Shown here: in pieces, positions 9,639 through 22,259 of the stretch
Layout of the letters: every line of letters begins with the position of its first letter
Position numbering within the stretch: the first letter of the stretch is position 1
Origin: Saururus chinensis
Lineage: Eukaryota > Streptophyta > Magnoliopsida > Piperales > Saururaceae
Assembly: GCA_035235625.1 (NCBI GenBank)
Contig: CP141148.1
Span: forward strand, 3,906,001-3,970,000
Direction of reading: 5' to 3'
DNA length: 64,000 nt
Made by a program: the position numbers and the translations under genes
Notes under the pieces: model-generated
Database searches by the model: none
Told to the model about the DNA's origin: nothing
What the model saw: the letters and a program-made list of their open reading frames with translations, nothing else

Positions 9639-9794
9639 GCATGTACGCTTGACAAGGAGCTTCGAGTTCCTGGCGTCGCCGAAAGTTATGGGGCTGAATT
9701 CATCCCGAGCTCCGAAGATGGCTACACGATCGTCATTCACAAGCTGAAAAAGTTGAAGCCCAGTGAAAATATAATAATTTTTTTTAAAAAGTGA
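9639..9794 (+). pseudogene. Patellin exon 4 (GOLD domain), truncated
   Basis: After acceptor gtcagcag, ACTLDKELRVPGVAESYGAE and FIPSSEDGYTIVIHKLKKLK correspond to the GOLD segment (CTLVWELRVVGWxVSYGAEFVPSxEDGYTVIVQK). The conserved Trp residues are lost and the frame runs into an A/T-rich tract with a stop at 9792. The last GOLD strands and the KLLYRxKTK terminus are missing, probably removed when the elements to the right inserted. Confidence 0.85.
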
Positions 9795-9862
9795 GCATCA
9801 ACTACGTTTTAATATAAGAAAAAATAATTTTATAAAAAAGGGGCATCAGCAACTGTTGGAAC

Positions 9863-11732
9863 GGTTACGCCCCAACCCGAGCCAGGGCTTATAAATTTTG
9901 AATAAAAATTTTCTTTCTTAAATAAGAAAACATTGTTTGCCAGAGGTATAATGTTCATTTACGCATTACAAAGTTTTAAAGCTTCTTGATAGATAGACTA
10001 AAATAAAGTATATATTTATAATTAATTTAGATTTGGTCTATGTTTCTTGCCGTTTGTTGCCTACGTATGTATTAGATAACATTTATGATATTATTTCAAT
10101 ACGATTGGATCTAAACGTAGTTTTACTCAATGGTTATTATATGTATCAGGCAATACAGAATTACATATGTTAAAATATGTATATCTGAATATTTAATCAG
10201 AATTATACAAAAATTTTATAAAATTATCTAAATTAGACATAACCTCATAAATCATCGGAGTTAGATAGAAAATCTTATAAATTATTGAAATTAAACAGAA
10301 GGTAACAAATCAATAGCATTACACATCTTGTTCTATCACAAAGCGGAGCAGAACACAACAAAGTGGACTGGATCATATTAGATCCCATCCGACCATATTA
10401 GATCATACCAATTCATATTATAGCATATTAGATCATATAGAGTATATTAGAACTTACTATATTATATCATATCAAAGCATATTAGAACACCTCAGATCAT
10501 ATCGGATCAAAAGAAAAGCATAACAAAGCAAATTGAATCATAACATATCAGAATATATCAAATCATGACAAATTATATATCTTAATTAGTATATTAATAT
10601 CACTAATTAAGGTGCACATTCATATAAGTCATTTAACATCCTAAGTTAACTACTTAAGATGCTTACGTATTCTTATATCAAAATACAAGGTCTAAAATAC
10701 TTACTCTTTTAAAAATACCGGAAGTGGTGGCATTCAGAGTTGCTCATTCTATCGAGGTGTCCTCTCCTTTAGGTTAGGAGACGGTAGACAAAACCTCTTC
10801 TTGCTCTGGAACATTTCTTTCGTTGCGCCTAAAGGCTGGAGACACTTTCCTCTTTCCATGCTTGTAAGCTGTGGATAGAACCTCCCCTTAACCTGGGGAT
10901 GCTTCATTCACTGTGTAGCCCTTCGGTGGAGAACATAGCCTCCCCTTCTCTAGGTCAATTATCTTGTTGTGGCTTAACACCCCTTCTTGCTCTGGGCCAC
11001 TTGTCTTTCTTAGGTGCTCGGGGGCAATAGGTAGAGTTTCTTTTTTCCTTGGGATGTTTCTCCCTTATACAATCACTAAATCAAAGAATAGGCAGAGCAC
11101 ACTCAATTTAGTTAAGAACAACTTTAATTTGAACGGACTAAATCGGATTCAGAATAATCAGAAACAGAGAAAATTGAGTTTGGAGTTCAAAAAGTCCCCA
11201 AAAGGCCTATTTATAAGCCTCAGTCGTGCCGAAACAGCGGTGTCGTGCCGCCAACTTCTGAGCTCGAGGACTAAATCAGTCCCAAGTAAAGCGTGCACCG
11301 TAGCGCGTTGGGTTGACCCACGATGCATGGGATTGCGCGTTGTGTTGTCCGACATACATTGCGCAGCCAGGCAGCGCACAAATGTTTTTTTTAATACTCA
11401 TCTTTAAACGTACGTATCTTTCTACTCCGGACTCGGATTCACGCATTCTTGGTACCTTTGAGTTCATATTGACGAGCCCTATGAAATTAGACCACTTAAA
11501 GTGGTTTATCTTGCTCTTTTTAAGTAAGTCCCACCTATATTGCATGCTTCATGAGGCTGTAACTTTTACTCCCGACCTTTGTTTCGCGCGTTCTTCGATT
11601 AGCTACGCTCGTTACTTTGAGCTCTACTTATATACATATATTTCATCTCTTAAAATCCCATAAAAATTATCTAAATTTTCACAATTATTTCTAAACCTTT
11701 GGGTTAGACGTAATCAGAAAATGGGGTGTTAC
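9863..11732 (-). repeat. 3' LTR (minus orientation) of the LARD-type element
   Basis: About 1.87 kb, ends …ggggtgttaca. It shares with 14355-16295 the aataaaaattttctt block, the catatcagatcatatt-type repeats and the segment mentioning gttgctcatt…ctcctctcctttaggtt. Confidence 0.85.
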
Positions 11733-14354
11733 ATTCTTCCCCCTTAAACGAATTGCGTCCTCGCAATTCGCCCAAAAATACTCTTTGAAACACATCAAAA
11801 TTAGAACAAATACATAACAAAATTTGATAAGTAATCATGAACAAAATCCGATAGATTATAACTGGGTAAATCATACATACATAAAATCCAATACTTAAAA
11901 TTGGATAAAACATTTATAAATAAAATTCGATAATTTATGATCGGATAAAACATTTTAAACAAAATCCGACTATCAGTTCAAATCAGATAAATCATATCGT
12001 ACAAAATCCGATACTTAATTTAGAGTCGAATAAATCATTATTCAGAAATCAGATATGTCATTCAAAATCAGGCATATTGTTCTTTCAAAATCTGATAAAT
12101 TAATCATTTATCAAAATCTAATTAATCATTTGTAAACAAAATCCGATAATTACTTCAGAATCGGATAAATCATTATTTAAAAATTTTGATATGTCATTTA
12201 AAATTAGATATTACGTTCTTTCAAAATTCGATAAAGCAATCATTTATTTAGAGAGTCGTGATACCAAACGGCTTACTCCTCCACTTATGGGGCAACGAAA
12301 GTCAAAAGGATAAGAGCTTTCCCATGATGCTCCACACCTATGCATGCCAAAACCGATTATTTCTCTTGATGGATATCATTATTTAAATATGTGATACTGA
12401 ATGGTTTATCCCCGCACTCATGGGGCCACAGAGGCAAGAAAGATAAGAGCTTTCCCTTGATGCTCCACACCTGTGCATGCCAAAATTGATTATATATCTC
12501 GTAGGTATCTAGATTCGATAGCTTTTGGGCTCTATACCAAATAACTATCTAGAGAGTTTGAAGACTCAAATCATCGAAAAATTTCATCTTTAAATCAAAT
12601 TCAGAACACACATTTCTGATTAAACCAGACATGAAATAGAAATTTATTTTAATACACTAGTGGAATCAACCTTAAAGTTATCTAGTAACACCTCATGTTC
12701 TATGCCACGGGCATTTGATGGTTTCTTCTTAGTAATTCCACAGGCGATTGAAACAAATTTACTAAATTTCAAATCCATTTTCAAATTACAGAGGATTTGA
12801 AATTAAATTTCATATCAAATCCACCAATAGATTTAACCTTAGAGCAATCCACTAATGCCTAGTATTTCGTACCACATGTGTTTAGTAATTTATCTTTGGG
12901 AGTTACACTGTTTTTCAAAATATAATCGCTTTAAGTGAAGGAGAACTTTCAAAATGCAAATATTTCAAAATTAAATTTTGTTTCAATATATTGGCATAAT
13001 TTACCGTAGAGCTACCCACTAACATCTCACCTCTTATACCGTTGGTGTTTGGTGGTTACTCTTAGGTAGTTCCAGTACTTTTTAAAACAAATTCAATTCT
13101 TAATCAAATACATTTTCTAAAACGGACAATTTAAAATCGAATTTTATTTCAATACGCTGGTAAGATTAACCATAGAGTTTTTCACTAGTACCTCATACCA
13201 AGAGTGTTTGGTGGTTACTCCTTGGTAATTCCATCATCATTTAAAACATATTTGAAATTGACATCGCCAAAAACATTTTTTTTTAAATCATGTAATGAAT
13301 TCTAAATAATATTTTTGATCGAGCCAAATTCAAAATAGAAATTCGCAAAATCATAGTTCAAATCAAATCATACATGTAAAACAAAATTTTAATTCAATCT
13401 TGATTTAAAAGTGAAATTTGCAAAAAATGGAATTCGTCTTAAATATGATGTAGCACATGCATAAATGAATTTTAAATTAAACCCGATTGAACTTAGAAGA
13501 ATTTTCGAATCACTTTTGCTTAAGAATTCGTGAAATCAGAGTTCATATTAAATCTGATGTCATAAATACAAAATGAAAAGTTCAAAATCAGAGTTCATAT
13601 TAAGTATGATATCTTAGTCAATTCTTTTAAATTAATTCAATTTTTAAAAAAATATCAAACCCAATGCAACATATTCGATATAAATTTTTAATAATTTCTG
13701 ATTGAAAATATAAAAAATCATCAAATTGATCTTCCTATCAAATCCCTTGCAAAAAATGGTGAATAGAAATCTCAAATGATTTTTTTATTAAAATCCGTAT
13801 TAAATCAGATGCAACACATTCAAAGTAAAAATTTTAGATCAATTCTAATTTAAAATTTTCATTTAAAAAATCAGAGTTTGCCTTTAATTTGATATAGCAC
13901 ATGTAGGACAGAAATTTTAAATCACTTCTAAATAAACAAATTAGAATCTATAAAAATTAGAGTTTGAAGCAATTTTGAGGTCACACTAATAGAACGAAAT
14001 TACAAATCAAAATCCGATACAACTAATTCATAATAGAATTTTAAAATCATTTTTAGTTTAAGATTGAAATTTATAAAATTAATGTTCGTATCAAATCCAT
14101 TGCAAAGCACGCAAATAGAAATTTTAAATTAAAATCCGTTTGAGAATCGAAGTTTTTAAAATCAGAGATCCTGTATTAAATCCAATGTCACACATCCACA
14201 AAAGAAAGTTCAAAATTAGAATTGATTTCAAATCAATGACAACACATTGAGAACAAAAAATTTAAATTATTTTAAAATTAAAAATTAGAATTTTTATTAA
14301 ATCAATAAATAAGACATTATTGTCTCACAGACAGGTCAAAGCTCTAATACCATT
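11733..14354 (-). other. Internal region of the LARD-type element: no genes, tandem duplications
   Basis: AT-rich and non-coding in all frames. Two adjacent copies of a roughly 120-bp unit lie at about 12252-12370 and 12390-12495 (both contain gataagagctttccc and tgctccacacct). Four degenerate units of about 170 bp lie at about 12665-13250, each with an RTTAACCNTAGAG … TGGTTACTC … GTAATTCCA pattern. The rest is a mosaic of aaatcagagttc-type repeats. Confidence 0.7.
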
Positions 14355-16295
14355 TGTAACGCTTTGACCCAAGCTAGGGTCCAAAAATCTCGAATAAAAA
14401 TTTTCTTCTTTAAAGAGGGATGCATTGTTTGTATGCAAGAGGTATAATGTTTATCTATGCACTATGGAGCTTCAAAGCTTCCCTGCACGTAGACTAGAAT
14501 AAAGTATATGTTTATAATTAATTTGGATCAGGCCAACGTTGTCTTGCCATTGGTTGCTTACGTACATATTGGATAGCATTTACGATATTATTCCAATACG
14601 ATAAGATCTGAACGTAGTTATGCTTAACAACAATGATATTTATTAAGCAATACAGAATGACATACGTCAAAATACATATATTTGAATATTAAATCGGAGT
14701 GATACAAAAATCACATAAAATCATCTAAATCAGATAGAAATCTCATAAATCATCGAAGTTGGACATAAAATCTCATAAATCATCGAATTCAGTAGAAAAT
14801 CTTATAAATTATCGGAGTTAAATAGAAGCTAACAAATCAACGGAATTATACATCTCGCTCTATCACAGAGCAGAGCATAACACAACAAAGCGGACTGGTT
14901 CATATCAAATCCCATCTGACCATATTCGGTCATATCAGATCATATTGAAGCATATATATTAGATCATAACAGAGTATGTAAGAACTAATCGTATTATATC
15001 ATATCAAAGCATATTAGAACACCTTAGATCAGATCGGATCAAAACAAGAGCATAACAAAGCAAGTCGAATTAGAACATATCAGAATACATCAAATCATGG
15101 AAAATTGTATATCTTAATTAGTATATTAATACCACTAATTAAGATGTGCATGCATATAAGTCATTTAACATCCTAAGTTAATTACATAGGATGCTTATGT
15201 TTTCTTATACTTATATTAAAGGTTAGAAATCCTTACTCCTTTAAAATACCAGAAGTTGTGGTATTCGGAGTTGTTCATTTCATCACGGCATCCTCTCCTT
15301 CATGTTCGGAGACAGTAGATAAAGCCTCCTCTTGCTCTAGAACATTTCTTTCATGGGGCCTAAAGGCTGGAGATGTTATCCTCTTTCTGCATTTATAAGC
15401 TGCGAACAGAACCTCCCCTTAACCTAGGAATGCTTCTTTCACTGTGTGGCCCTTCAGTGGAGGACATAGTCTCCCCTTCTCTGGGTCACTTCTCTCATTG
15501 TGGCTCAAAAATAGAGGACAGAACCCCCATTTGATCTAGGCTACTTCTCTTTCTTCGGTGCTCAAGGCAGAGCCGCTTCTTGCCTTGGGACATTTCTCCC
15601 TTATAAAGTCGCCAAATCAAAGAATGAACCTCTCTATTGCGTAGAGCACGCTCGATTTAGTTAAGAACACCTTTTGAAAGGACTAAATCGGACTCAGAAT
15701 GATTAAAAACATAGAAAACTGAGTTCGGGGTTCAAACATACCCAAAAAGGCCTATTTATAGGCCTCAGCCACGCTGAAACAATTGCACCGTGCTACCAAA
15801 AATGGCGCCGCCGCTGCTTTGGCAGCAGCGCCCGCTGACATGGTACCACGCATGTCACACAATGCCCCCACATGACACCCACACCGTAGCACGCGGGTCC
15901 TACCTGCAACAAGCTAGACCGCATGGAGCGCGTTGCGTGGCCGGCCACATGAGCGAATTTTTTTTTTTTTAATATTTATCTTCAAACACACATATATTTC
16001 TACTTCGGACTCGGATTCGCACATTTTTGGTACCATTGAGCTCGTATCGACAAACCCTACGAAACTAGACAACTTAAAGTAGTTTATCCCACTCTTTTCA
16101 AGTGAGTCTCACCTATATTACATACTTCCCGAGATTGTAACTTTTGCTCCCAACTTCTATTTCGAGCTACTTGTTACTTTGAACTCCACCCATATATAGA
16201 GATTTTATCTCTTAAAATCCCATTAAAATTATCTAGAATTTTATAATTATCTCTATCCCTTTGGGCTAGACATAATCGAAAAACGGGGTGTTACA
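14355..16295 (-). repeat. 5' LTR (minus orientation) of the LARD-type element
   Basis: 1941 bp, inner end tgtaacgc, outer end gttaca. It pairs with 9863-11732. Confidence 0.85.
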
Positions 16296-16655
16296 GGGGC
16301 CATCGCTAAAAATTTAACCAATTTTTTTTAAAAAAAATCAGCATTAGCAACGGCTGAGGCCAATGATGAATGTACATTTTTAGTGACAGTCCCAGGAGTC
16401 ATCACCGAAAGTAGCTTTATCGATGGCCATAGTTGTAGGTAAAAGTCCTACAACTATCATTGAAAGTGCTTAGATGACAGTAAGGTCATTTTTTCAATGG
16501 CAGATGTATCCATTGTTGAAGGCCATTCTGACCATCGCTGATAGTTATAGCAAAGGCCTGCTAGCCATCACAATTATCTTTAGTGACGGCTACAACTATG
16601 GCTAGCATTAGCAACGGTTTGTGGCCGTAACTGTAGCCCAATTTTTTTGTAATGT
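16296..16655. mobile_element. CACTA-like terminal region, remnant
   Basis: The sequence carries many short forward and inverted motifs of the type agcaacggc / gccatcgct / agtgacggct and closes with tttttttgtaatg, close to the reverse complement of the CACTACAAAAAAA terminus of plant CACTA transposons. No transposase is present. The matching left end was not located; a short gcatcagcaactg just left of the LARD element (9841-9856) may be the other flank of the same element. Confidence 0.4.
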
Positions 16656-16681
16656 TAGTGGCCCTAAATATGCATGATATA

Positions 16682-16874
16682 CTCCTTCCATCCTAAAATG
16701 ATAGCTCCATTTGGCAAAATTATTTCATATAGCTTCATTTTGTTAAATTGAAGTGGTTGGGTACTTAAAAAATAGTATTATAAGCTAATTTTTCCTTCTC
16801 TTAGGTGTGGGTTTCACCGTTCAATAAAATTTACTATTTTATCAATTGCAGCTATTAATATAGGACGGAAGGAG
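16682..16874. mobile_element. Stowaway MITE (Tc1/mariner type)
   Basis: 193 bp bounded by inverted repeats ctccttccatcctaaaatg and tataggacggaaggag, with TA on both sides (16680-16681 and 16875-16876). The CTCCxTCC terminus and TA target site are diagnostic of Stowaway MITEs. Confidence 0.9.
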
Positions 16875-16997
16875 TATTTGATTTATGATAAAATTGGTTT
16901 TGGCTCTTAAGACTGACAAGTAGGAACTTGAAGAAGGTGTTTGCGAAGACATTGGTTGTGAAGTCTACATTATCTAATTAAAATAGAGAAAGTCATC

Positions 16998-17267
16998 ATG
17001 TTAGAATCCAAGAAAAAGCACATTTCAGCCTCTGATCAAAGTTGTCAACCAGGACCAATTAAAAGAGAAAGGGACGCCGAGGGGGCAATCAGAGCCATCA
17101 ACCATGACCAGTTAAAAGAGAAAGAAAGCCAGGGGGACCAGAGTTGTCAACCACTACCCATTAAAATCGAAAGGGACGCTAGGGGAGACCGGACCCGGAA
17201 GAGAAAGAATAGTCAAATTGAAGCTCTAATGCACAAATATGAAATTTGTCATTCAAGATTAAATTAA
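16998..17267 (+). CDS. Hypothetical 89-residue repetitive ORF
   Basis: Lys/Arg/Glu-rich ORF made of three imperfect copies of a unit of about 54 bp (17036-17190), each reading roughly SCQPGPIKRERDAEG. I recognise no family. The protein periodicity simply follows the DNA repeat, and no promoter or splice context is visible. Most likely a chance ORF over a tandem repeat, listed because it fills the gap between the Stowaway MITE and the MULE. Confidence 0.2.
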   Translation: MLESKKKHISASDQSCQPGPIKRERDAEGAIRAINHDQLKEKESQGDQSCQPLPIKIERDARGDRTRKRKNSQIEALMHKYEICHSRLN

Positions 17268-17341
17268 AAGCTTAGAATATGTTATTTTGTAGTATTAGTT
17301 TTTTTTATATGCAGCAATGAAGGCTTATTTAAATAAATAAA

Positions 17342-19528
17342 GAGTTTTTTTTGTATTACTTGGCCAAAGAAGTTAATATTCTATATTCCCTGGTTTTTAA
17401 ACAAAAATACTACTGAACCCGGACTTAAATGATATTATAAAAAAATTAGACTAAAATACCCCTATCATAGGGTTTAGGGTTTTATATAGTGTAAACCCGT
17501 TACACCGTCGCATTTACCCACAAACGACCCATCCAACCAGTGATTTCCAAAGTCCAATAAGTGAGAAGCAAATATGTAGTGGGAGGTTTGATTTCTGACC
17601 CATCCAACCGGCGATTCCTAAAAATTGATAAGTGAAACACAAAAATGCCATGGGAGGTCCAGTTTTTTGTGGTTTCCAATAGGAGATTTTCTAAGTTTCC
17701 GCCACAAAGCGAGTTCTGGTCATGAAATGAGGTTCAATCCGAGTGTATACTCATGTGCTCTCGATAAAGAAATGATCTTTGGTGAAGATCAGCGGCCCAT
17801 TGAGGGTTAATCTGGCTCGGATCATTGGCATCAACCAATCAATGACTTACATGGTAATGGCCTTGTCTAGCTCTAAATCGTATGTTCGTATACACGATTA
17901 TTCATATATCATATTACGGAACACACAATACTTAGTACTTTCATTCACTCAATATGTTATTTTTGTTATCAATTATATGATATTGACTATATTATTATTG
18001 ATAATACAATATACGATATTGAGATGCCATCTTATCGTGTATGCGTAGCAGACATAATGTGTTATTAATAATACGATATGCGGAAGACAACATTCAATTG
18101 TTATGCTATCGTGTATGAGAATGCATCATATCGTGTAACCAATAACACGATATATAAACTTTGTGTGTATTTGTAAATTTGTTACATAATGTGAATCAAC
18201 ACGACTCTTTGATTTTGGTCATGACCTATTGTTGATATACATATGTATAACATCTTTTTTATACGAAGGCTATAAGAATACAACCAAAAAACAGAATTAG
18301 TGAAGGCATCAGAAGAGAAGAAGAAGAGAATTTATGGGACGAAACCGTGTCTGGGAACTAACAGTTTCCTTGCTGGAGTTTGGCTATCAAAAGACTTTGT
18401 TGAATCGAGGTCAGGATGCAAGGTAATTATGTAGGCATTGGATTGTTGTACAAAGTGTGACATGGATTTATTGAGTTCAAATTTCTCGGTTCTCCCAATC
18501 TGCAATGGATATTAACATGTTATTCAATATGTGATATAACTCGACATCATGTATTAGGTTACACGCTTACATACTAAGTCATGTTATCGATGACACAATG
18601 TTTATAAAAGTCGTGTTATTCAATCTACGCTAACAATAATTATTGTTATATCGCTTTTGTATTTCGCATCATTCATTATGTGATATTATAAATATCGTGT
18701 ACTCGAGTACACAATAAAGTACACTATCATGTAATCTAAAATCATTGTTACCTAATAGTTTCAAAAGTGAATTTTGTATTAATTACTCCTGTTTGCAATC
18801 CGAAGTTCGAGTTGGGGTGAGCCGATACCACCAGTGATTTAGCTCTATTGAATTTCTAGTTCCTTTCTATTGATGGTGATTTGTCACCGTTGTCGGGCTC
18901 TTTCATCTTCGTATACAATGATAACACATCTTTATTTATCTTCTTATGAATAAAAAATATTAATTGCATGCCTTCATTGTTTTTTAATTCATATATAATA
19001 GATGATTGTGAAGATGAAATTAAATACTTCAAAGTCACATTACCATTGACGGCAAGTCTTTCTTTGATGTAAAGCAGTAGCTCGCCAAACCTCACTGATG
19101 AATCAATGTTTATCAACTGCGCCTTTTCACCTATATACACGTTATTATTATCTACCTTTACATTGTAATGTATACAAATATCAATTATATTTATTATGGG
19201 GGTTAAAAGGTGATCGAATCCGCTGAAATAAAATCTTTTTCACCCTAAACAACTTCTATCATGTAAAAAAATGGGTTTTTACTATCTCCAACAACTCGTT
19301 GGTGAGTCACTGCTGATCACCTCCCGCCGGCAAATTTTGACCACCGCCGATCAATCCTCCTCACTAGAACGATGCCACATTGTTCCGGTATTCATTTATG
19401 AGGATATGTATGAGGATTGGGTTTATTTAAAACTTAACAATAATTTTGTCCTAAAATAAATAATATAATTTAAAAACCAAAGAATATAAAATATTGAATT
19501 TTTTGGCCTAGTAATATAGAAAAAACTC
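17342..19528 (-). mobile_element. Mutator-like element (MULE) 1, 2.2 kb, with exact 9-bp TSD
   Basis: Terminal inverted repeats of about 75 bp start GAGTTTTTTTTGTATTACTTGG at the left and read GAGTTTTTTCTATATTACTAGG from the right on the minus strand. The 9-bp TSD ataaataaa is identical at 17333-17341 and 19529-19537, the signature of Mutator-type transposases. Inside are a field of cacgatat/gttattaata-type repeats (about 17880-18760) and a transposase N-terminal relic on the minus strand. A related copy (MULE 2) lies at 34511-36550 in the opposite orientation. Confidence 0.9.
18856..19140 (-). pseudogene. MuDR-type transposase N-terminal domain relic
   Basis: The 94-residue frame YIGEKAQLINIDSSVRFGEL … NGNVTLKYLI … GMQLIFFIHKKINKDVLSLY resembles the PB1-like N-terminal domain found before the zinc finger in plant MuDR transposases (glycine-rich start, FxxL, xVTLKY, then a D/E-rich strand). 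The DDE core, the MULE zinc knuckle and the rest of the protein are absent. It lies inside MULE 1 and points from the right end inward, where a transposase is expected. Confidence 0.55.
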
Positions 19529-19537
19529 ATAAATAAA

Positions 19538-20366
19538 TTTACTCGATAATGTTGGTGATGAAATTTTCTATTCTTTGATGTTTTGGTCGTACTGTTTAAG
19601 TAAATGTTCTTTTGCAAGGGACGTCCCACTTTTTTAAATACGGAGCACTATTTTTGCGGAAACATGCATTTATTTCTTTAAGAAGACGGAATGGCTTCAG
19701 CCACAACTTTGTCGTTGAAGATTGAGTAAAAATATCTGAAAAGGGTACTGATAACCTAGACCAAATAACAAAATCATTAATCTATACCAGAAAGTTTTTT
19801 TTGGCTGCGAAGTAGAAAGCCTACTAAGTCAAAGTGGCCACAACTAGTCACTCTAATCACAAGGTTGCAAACATTATTAAAGATTATCCATGCAATACAA
19901 CGCATCTCGTTCAAAAACGAGCCTCGTGAATTGACTATTTTTAGAATGGTGGCCCCCGCAGCCTCAATGTCCGACAACGACAGCAACTACAACGGCAGAG
20001 TGGCGAGGAGGCAGACAGCCATAGCCACAAGCCCTGGCGCCAGCTACTAAGAAAGAGTAGAGAAGAGGAGAGGAGAGGAGAGGAGAGGAGTGGAGTGGAG
20101 AGGAGAGGGGAAGTGTGGAGGGGCTATTGAGGAGAGTATATTTTTTAAAATATAAAAATATAAAAATGATCAAAACTACTTTTATATTAAGTAAGGGTTG
20201 TACAGCTCTCAGGATATTTTTTTTTTTTGGTTTAAAACTCAGGATCAAAATTTTATTTGTCAAAGTCTTCTCATATTAGAACTTGTCAAGTCTTCTCAAA
20301 CTCAGGATAAGGGCCATGTTCACAACAATCGCTTTAGAACTTGTCCGGTGTTTCACACCTTGTGAC
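19538..20366. other. Spacer upstream of RLP unit A, with a GA-rich microsatellite
   Basis: No credible gene. A (GAGAG)n purine tract lies at about 20050-20115. From about 20185 the sequence is co-linear with 52485-52640 upstream of RLP B (ttgtacagct … atcaaaattttatttgtcaaag … cgctttagaacttgtcc), marking the start of the recognisable tandem duplication. Confidence 0.65.
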
Positions 20367-20375
20367 ATCAATGAA

Positions 20376-22259
20376 TCTCGATCACTCGCATTAAAGCTTT
20401 CGCTCTCTTCTTTTTTTGTGGTCCCTTATCCATGAAGAACTATGCAGAAGACCTATGACAGGGTGAAGAGGAACTTGCCAAAATGCTCTAAGGATACAAT
20501 ATGTTATACAAAATATCTTTCTTTTATATAATACCCTAAATGACCCTATATACATATAAACTTCTACGTATATGACATAAATTGTCTAAATATTTTTTTT
20601 TCCTTTAATTTTACCAATTCACTATTTCTCATTTTTAATAGCTCTGGCTGCGACTACACCACCTCTGCCATGGACTTTGCTGCCTTCACTGCTAATTTCG
20701 TCGTCTTTGCCATCAACTCCCCCTTCATCCGACTTCTTCTTCGCCTCCTTCTCTACTACCACTTTCCCTTCCTCCCCTCTTCTTCCACATAATCTCCTCT
20801 CCTCCTCCTTTTCTTCGTATTCCCTTCCTACTTCTCCTCCTCTTCCTTCTTCCTCCCTCCTCTCATCCTTTTTTCTCCTCCTCCTCCTCCTCCTCTCTCT
20901 CTCTCCTCCTCTTCATTTTCCTCCTCTCCCCTCTCCTCATTCTACTTTTCCTTCTCTTCCTCCCTCCCTCCTCTCTCTCTCCTCCTCCCCTTTTCCTCTA
21001 CGATCACCTTTTCTTCCTCCCTTCCTAATCTGACAAAACCGGTCACAAACTAGCTGACGAAGTTATTAAGAATTTTTTTCTCTACAAGCTCAAATCTTAA
21101 AAAGTGAACTCATAAACATGTTAAACTACTCAAAACTAAGAGTGGGCTTCATTTTTACTTGATTCTGAGTTTTTTATAATGCTATCCCAAACCTCATGCT
21201 GACAATTGATAGTCGACAATCAGATTTATTGCAATAAAGAGGATATAAGACAACACTATGAGTAATAATGTTTCCTTAAGTATCTATAATAAACTAGATA
21301 GATAAAATGAAAAATATAGTAAATTTTAAACATGTGACCGTCGAGTATCTTGAATGTCCTAACTCTTAACTGTCAGAACGTTCGACATTGTAGACTACTT
21401 TATTCTCCAGTGTCAGTAGTAAGAATCTTCTTCTCTGGCACTGACAACCTTTTACTAATGTTTGAGTCGACAATCGGGACATTTGATTGACATTTGACAG
21501 TTGACAATTACATTTTTAAATTTTATTTTATTTTAATTTTATCTATTTATTTTGTTAATATAATTTATTGTAAATACTTAGAAAGACATTGTCACTCATA
21601 ATATTGTCTTATATCTCCTTTATTATAATAAATTTAATTGTCTACTATTTGTACGAAGTTTTGATTAGTATTAGAGAAAATTTAGAATCAAGTAAAAATG
21701 AAACCCACTATTGGTTTTGAGTAGTTTAACATGTTTATGAATTTATTTTTTAAGATTTGAGCTTATAGAATAAAAACATAAATTCTTAATAGCTCTGTTA
21801 ACTAGTTTTTGACCAATCTTGTCAAGAGAGGAAGATGAGGCAACTGAGGAGAAAAAGGGGAGACAGAGAGAGAAGAAGAGAGGAGGAGGAGAAGGTGGCA
21901 AAATAGGGGAAGAAGAGAAGGCGACAGTAGAAGACGTGAAGACAAAGTTGGATGAAACATAGTCGATGGCAAAGATGACAAAGTTGGCAGTAGATGTAGT
22001 AGAGGTGGTGGAGCCGGGACGGAGGTGGAAGAGTCAAAGCCAAAGATACTGAAAATGAGAAACAGTTGGTAAAGTTTAGAAATAAATAAATAAATAAATA
22101 TTTTAGACAATTTATGCCACATGTGCATAGGTTTACATGTGCAAAGGGTCATTTTATGTATTACGTGAAATTAAGACATTTTGTGTAATACATTCTATCC
22201 AAGGGCTATTTTGGCAAATTCATCAAGGTTGAGTCTCATTACCCATTAGTGGAAACATG
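20376..22259. mobile_element. 1.9-kb fold-back insertion in the RLP A promoter region
   Basis: Absent from the same place in unit B, where sequence runs directly from 52590 to the gene. The two halves are long inverted repeats: about 20468-21250 against 21590-22228, sharing e.g. cataaattgtctaaatatt and aacatgttaaactactcaaaac in opposite orientation. The arms include a polypyrimidine block (20760-21020, T/C-rich) and its purine complement (21820-22050). The flanks atcaatgaa (20367-20375) and attaatgaa (22260-22268) match at 8 of 9 bases and may be the TSD, but the extreme ends do not form clear inverted repeats, so class (MULE-like fold-back) is tentative. Confidence 0.65.

Larger units (their letters stand above)
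9863..16295 (-). mobile_element. Large coding-free LTR retrotransposon (LARD-type), minus strand
   Basis: Long direct repeats at 9863-11732 and 14355-16295 flank about 2.6 kb without any gag or pol motif. On the minus strand the LTR begins TGTAACACCCC, a common plant gypsy LTR start. Next to the right LTR's inner edge the minus strand reads TGGTATTAGAGC (14352-14341), an iMet-tRNA PBS, and next to the left LTR's inner edge it reads AAGGGGGAAGAA (11746-11733), a polypurine tract. Both fix the orientation as minus. The LTRs differ extensively by eye, so the insertion is old. A 5-bp TSD is not evident (ggaac against ggggc). Confidence 0.85.

Noticed and set aside
20677-21033. Ser/Pro/Leu-rich 118-residue ORF
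   Set aside because: Pure translation of a TCC/TCT polypyrimidine tract, mirrored as a purine tract in the other arm of the fold-back element.
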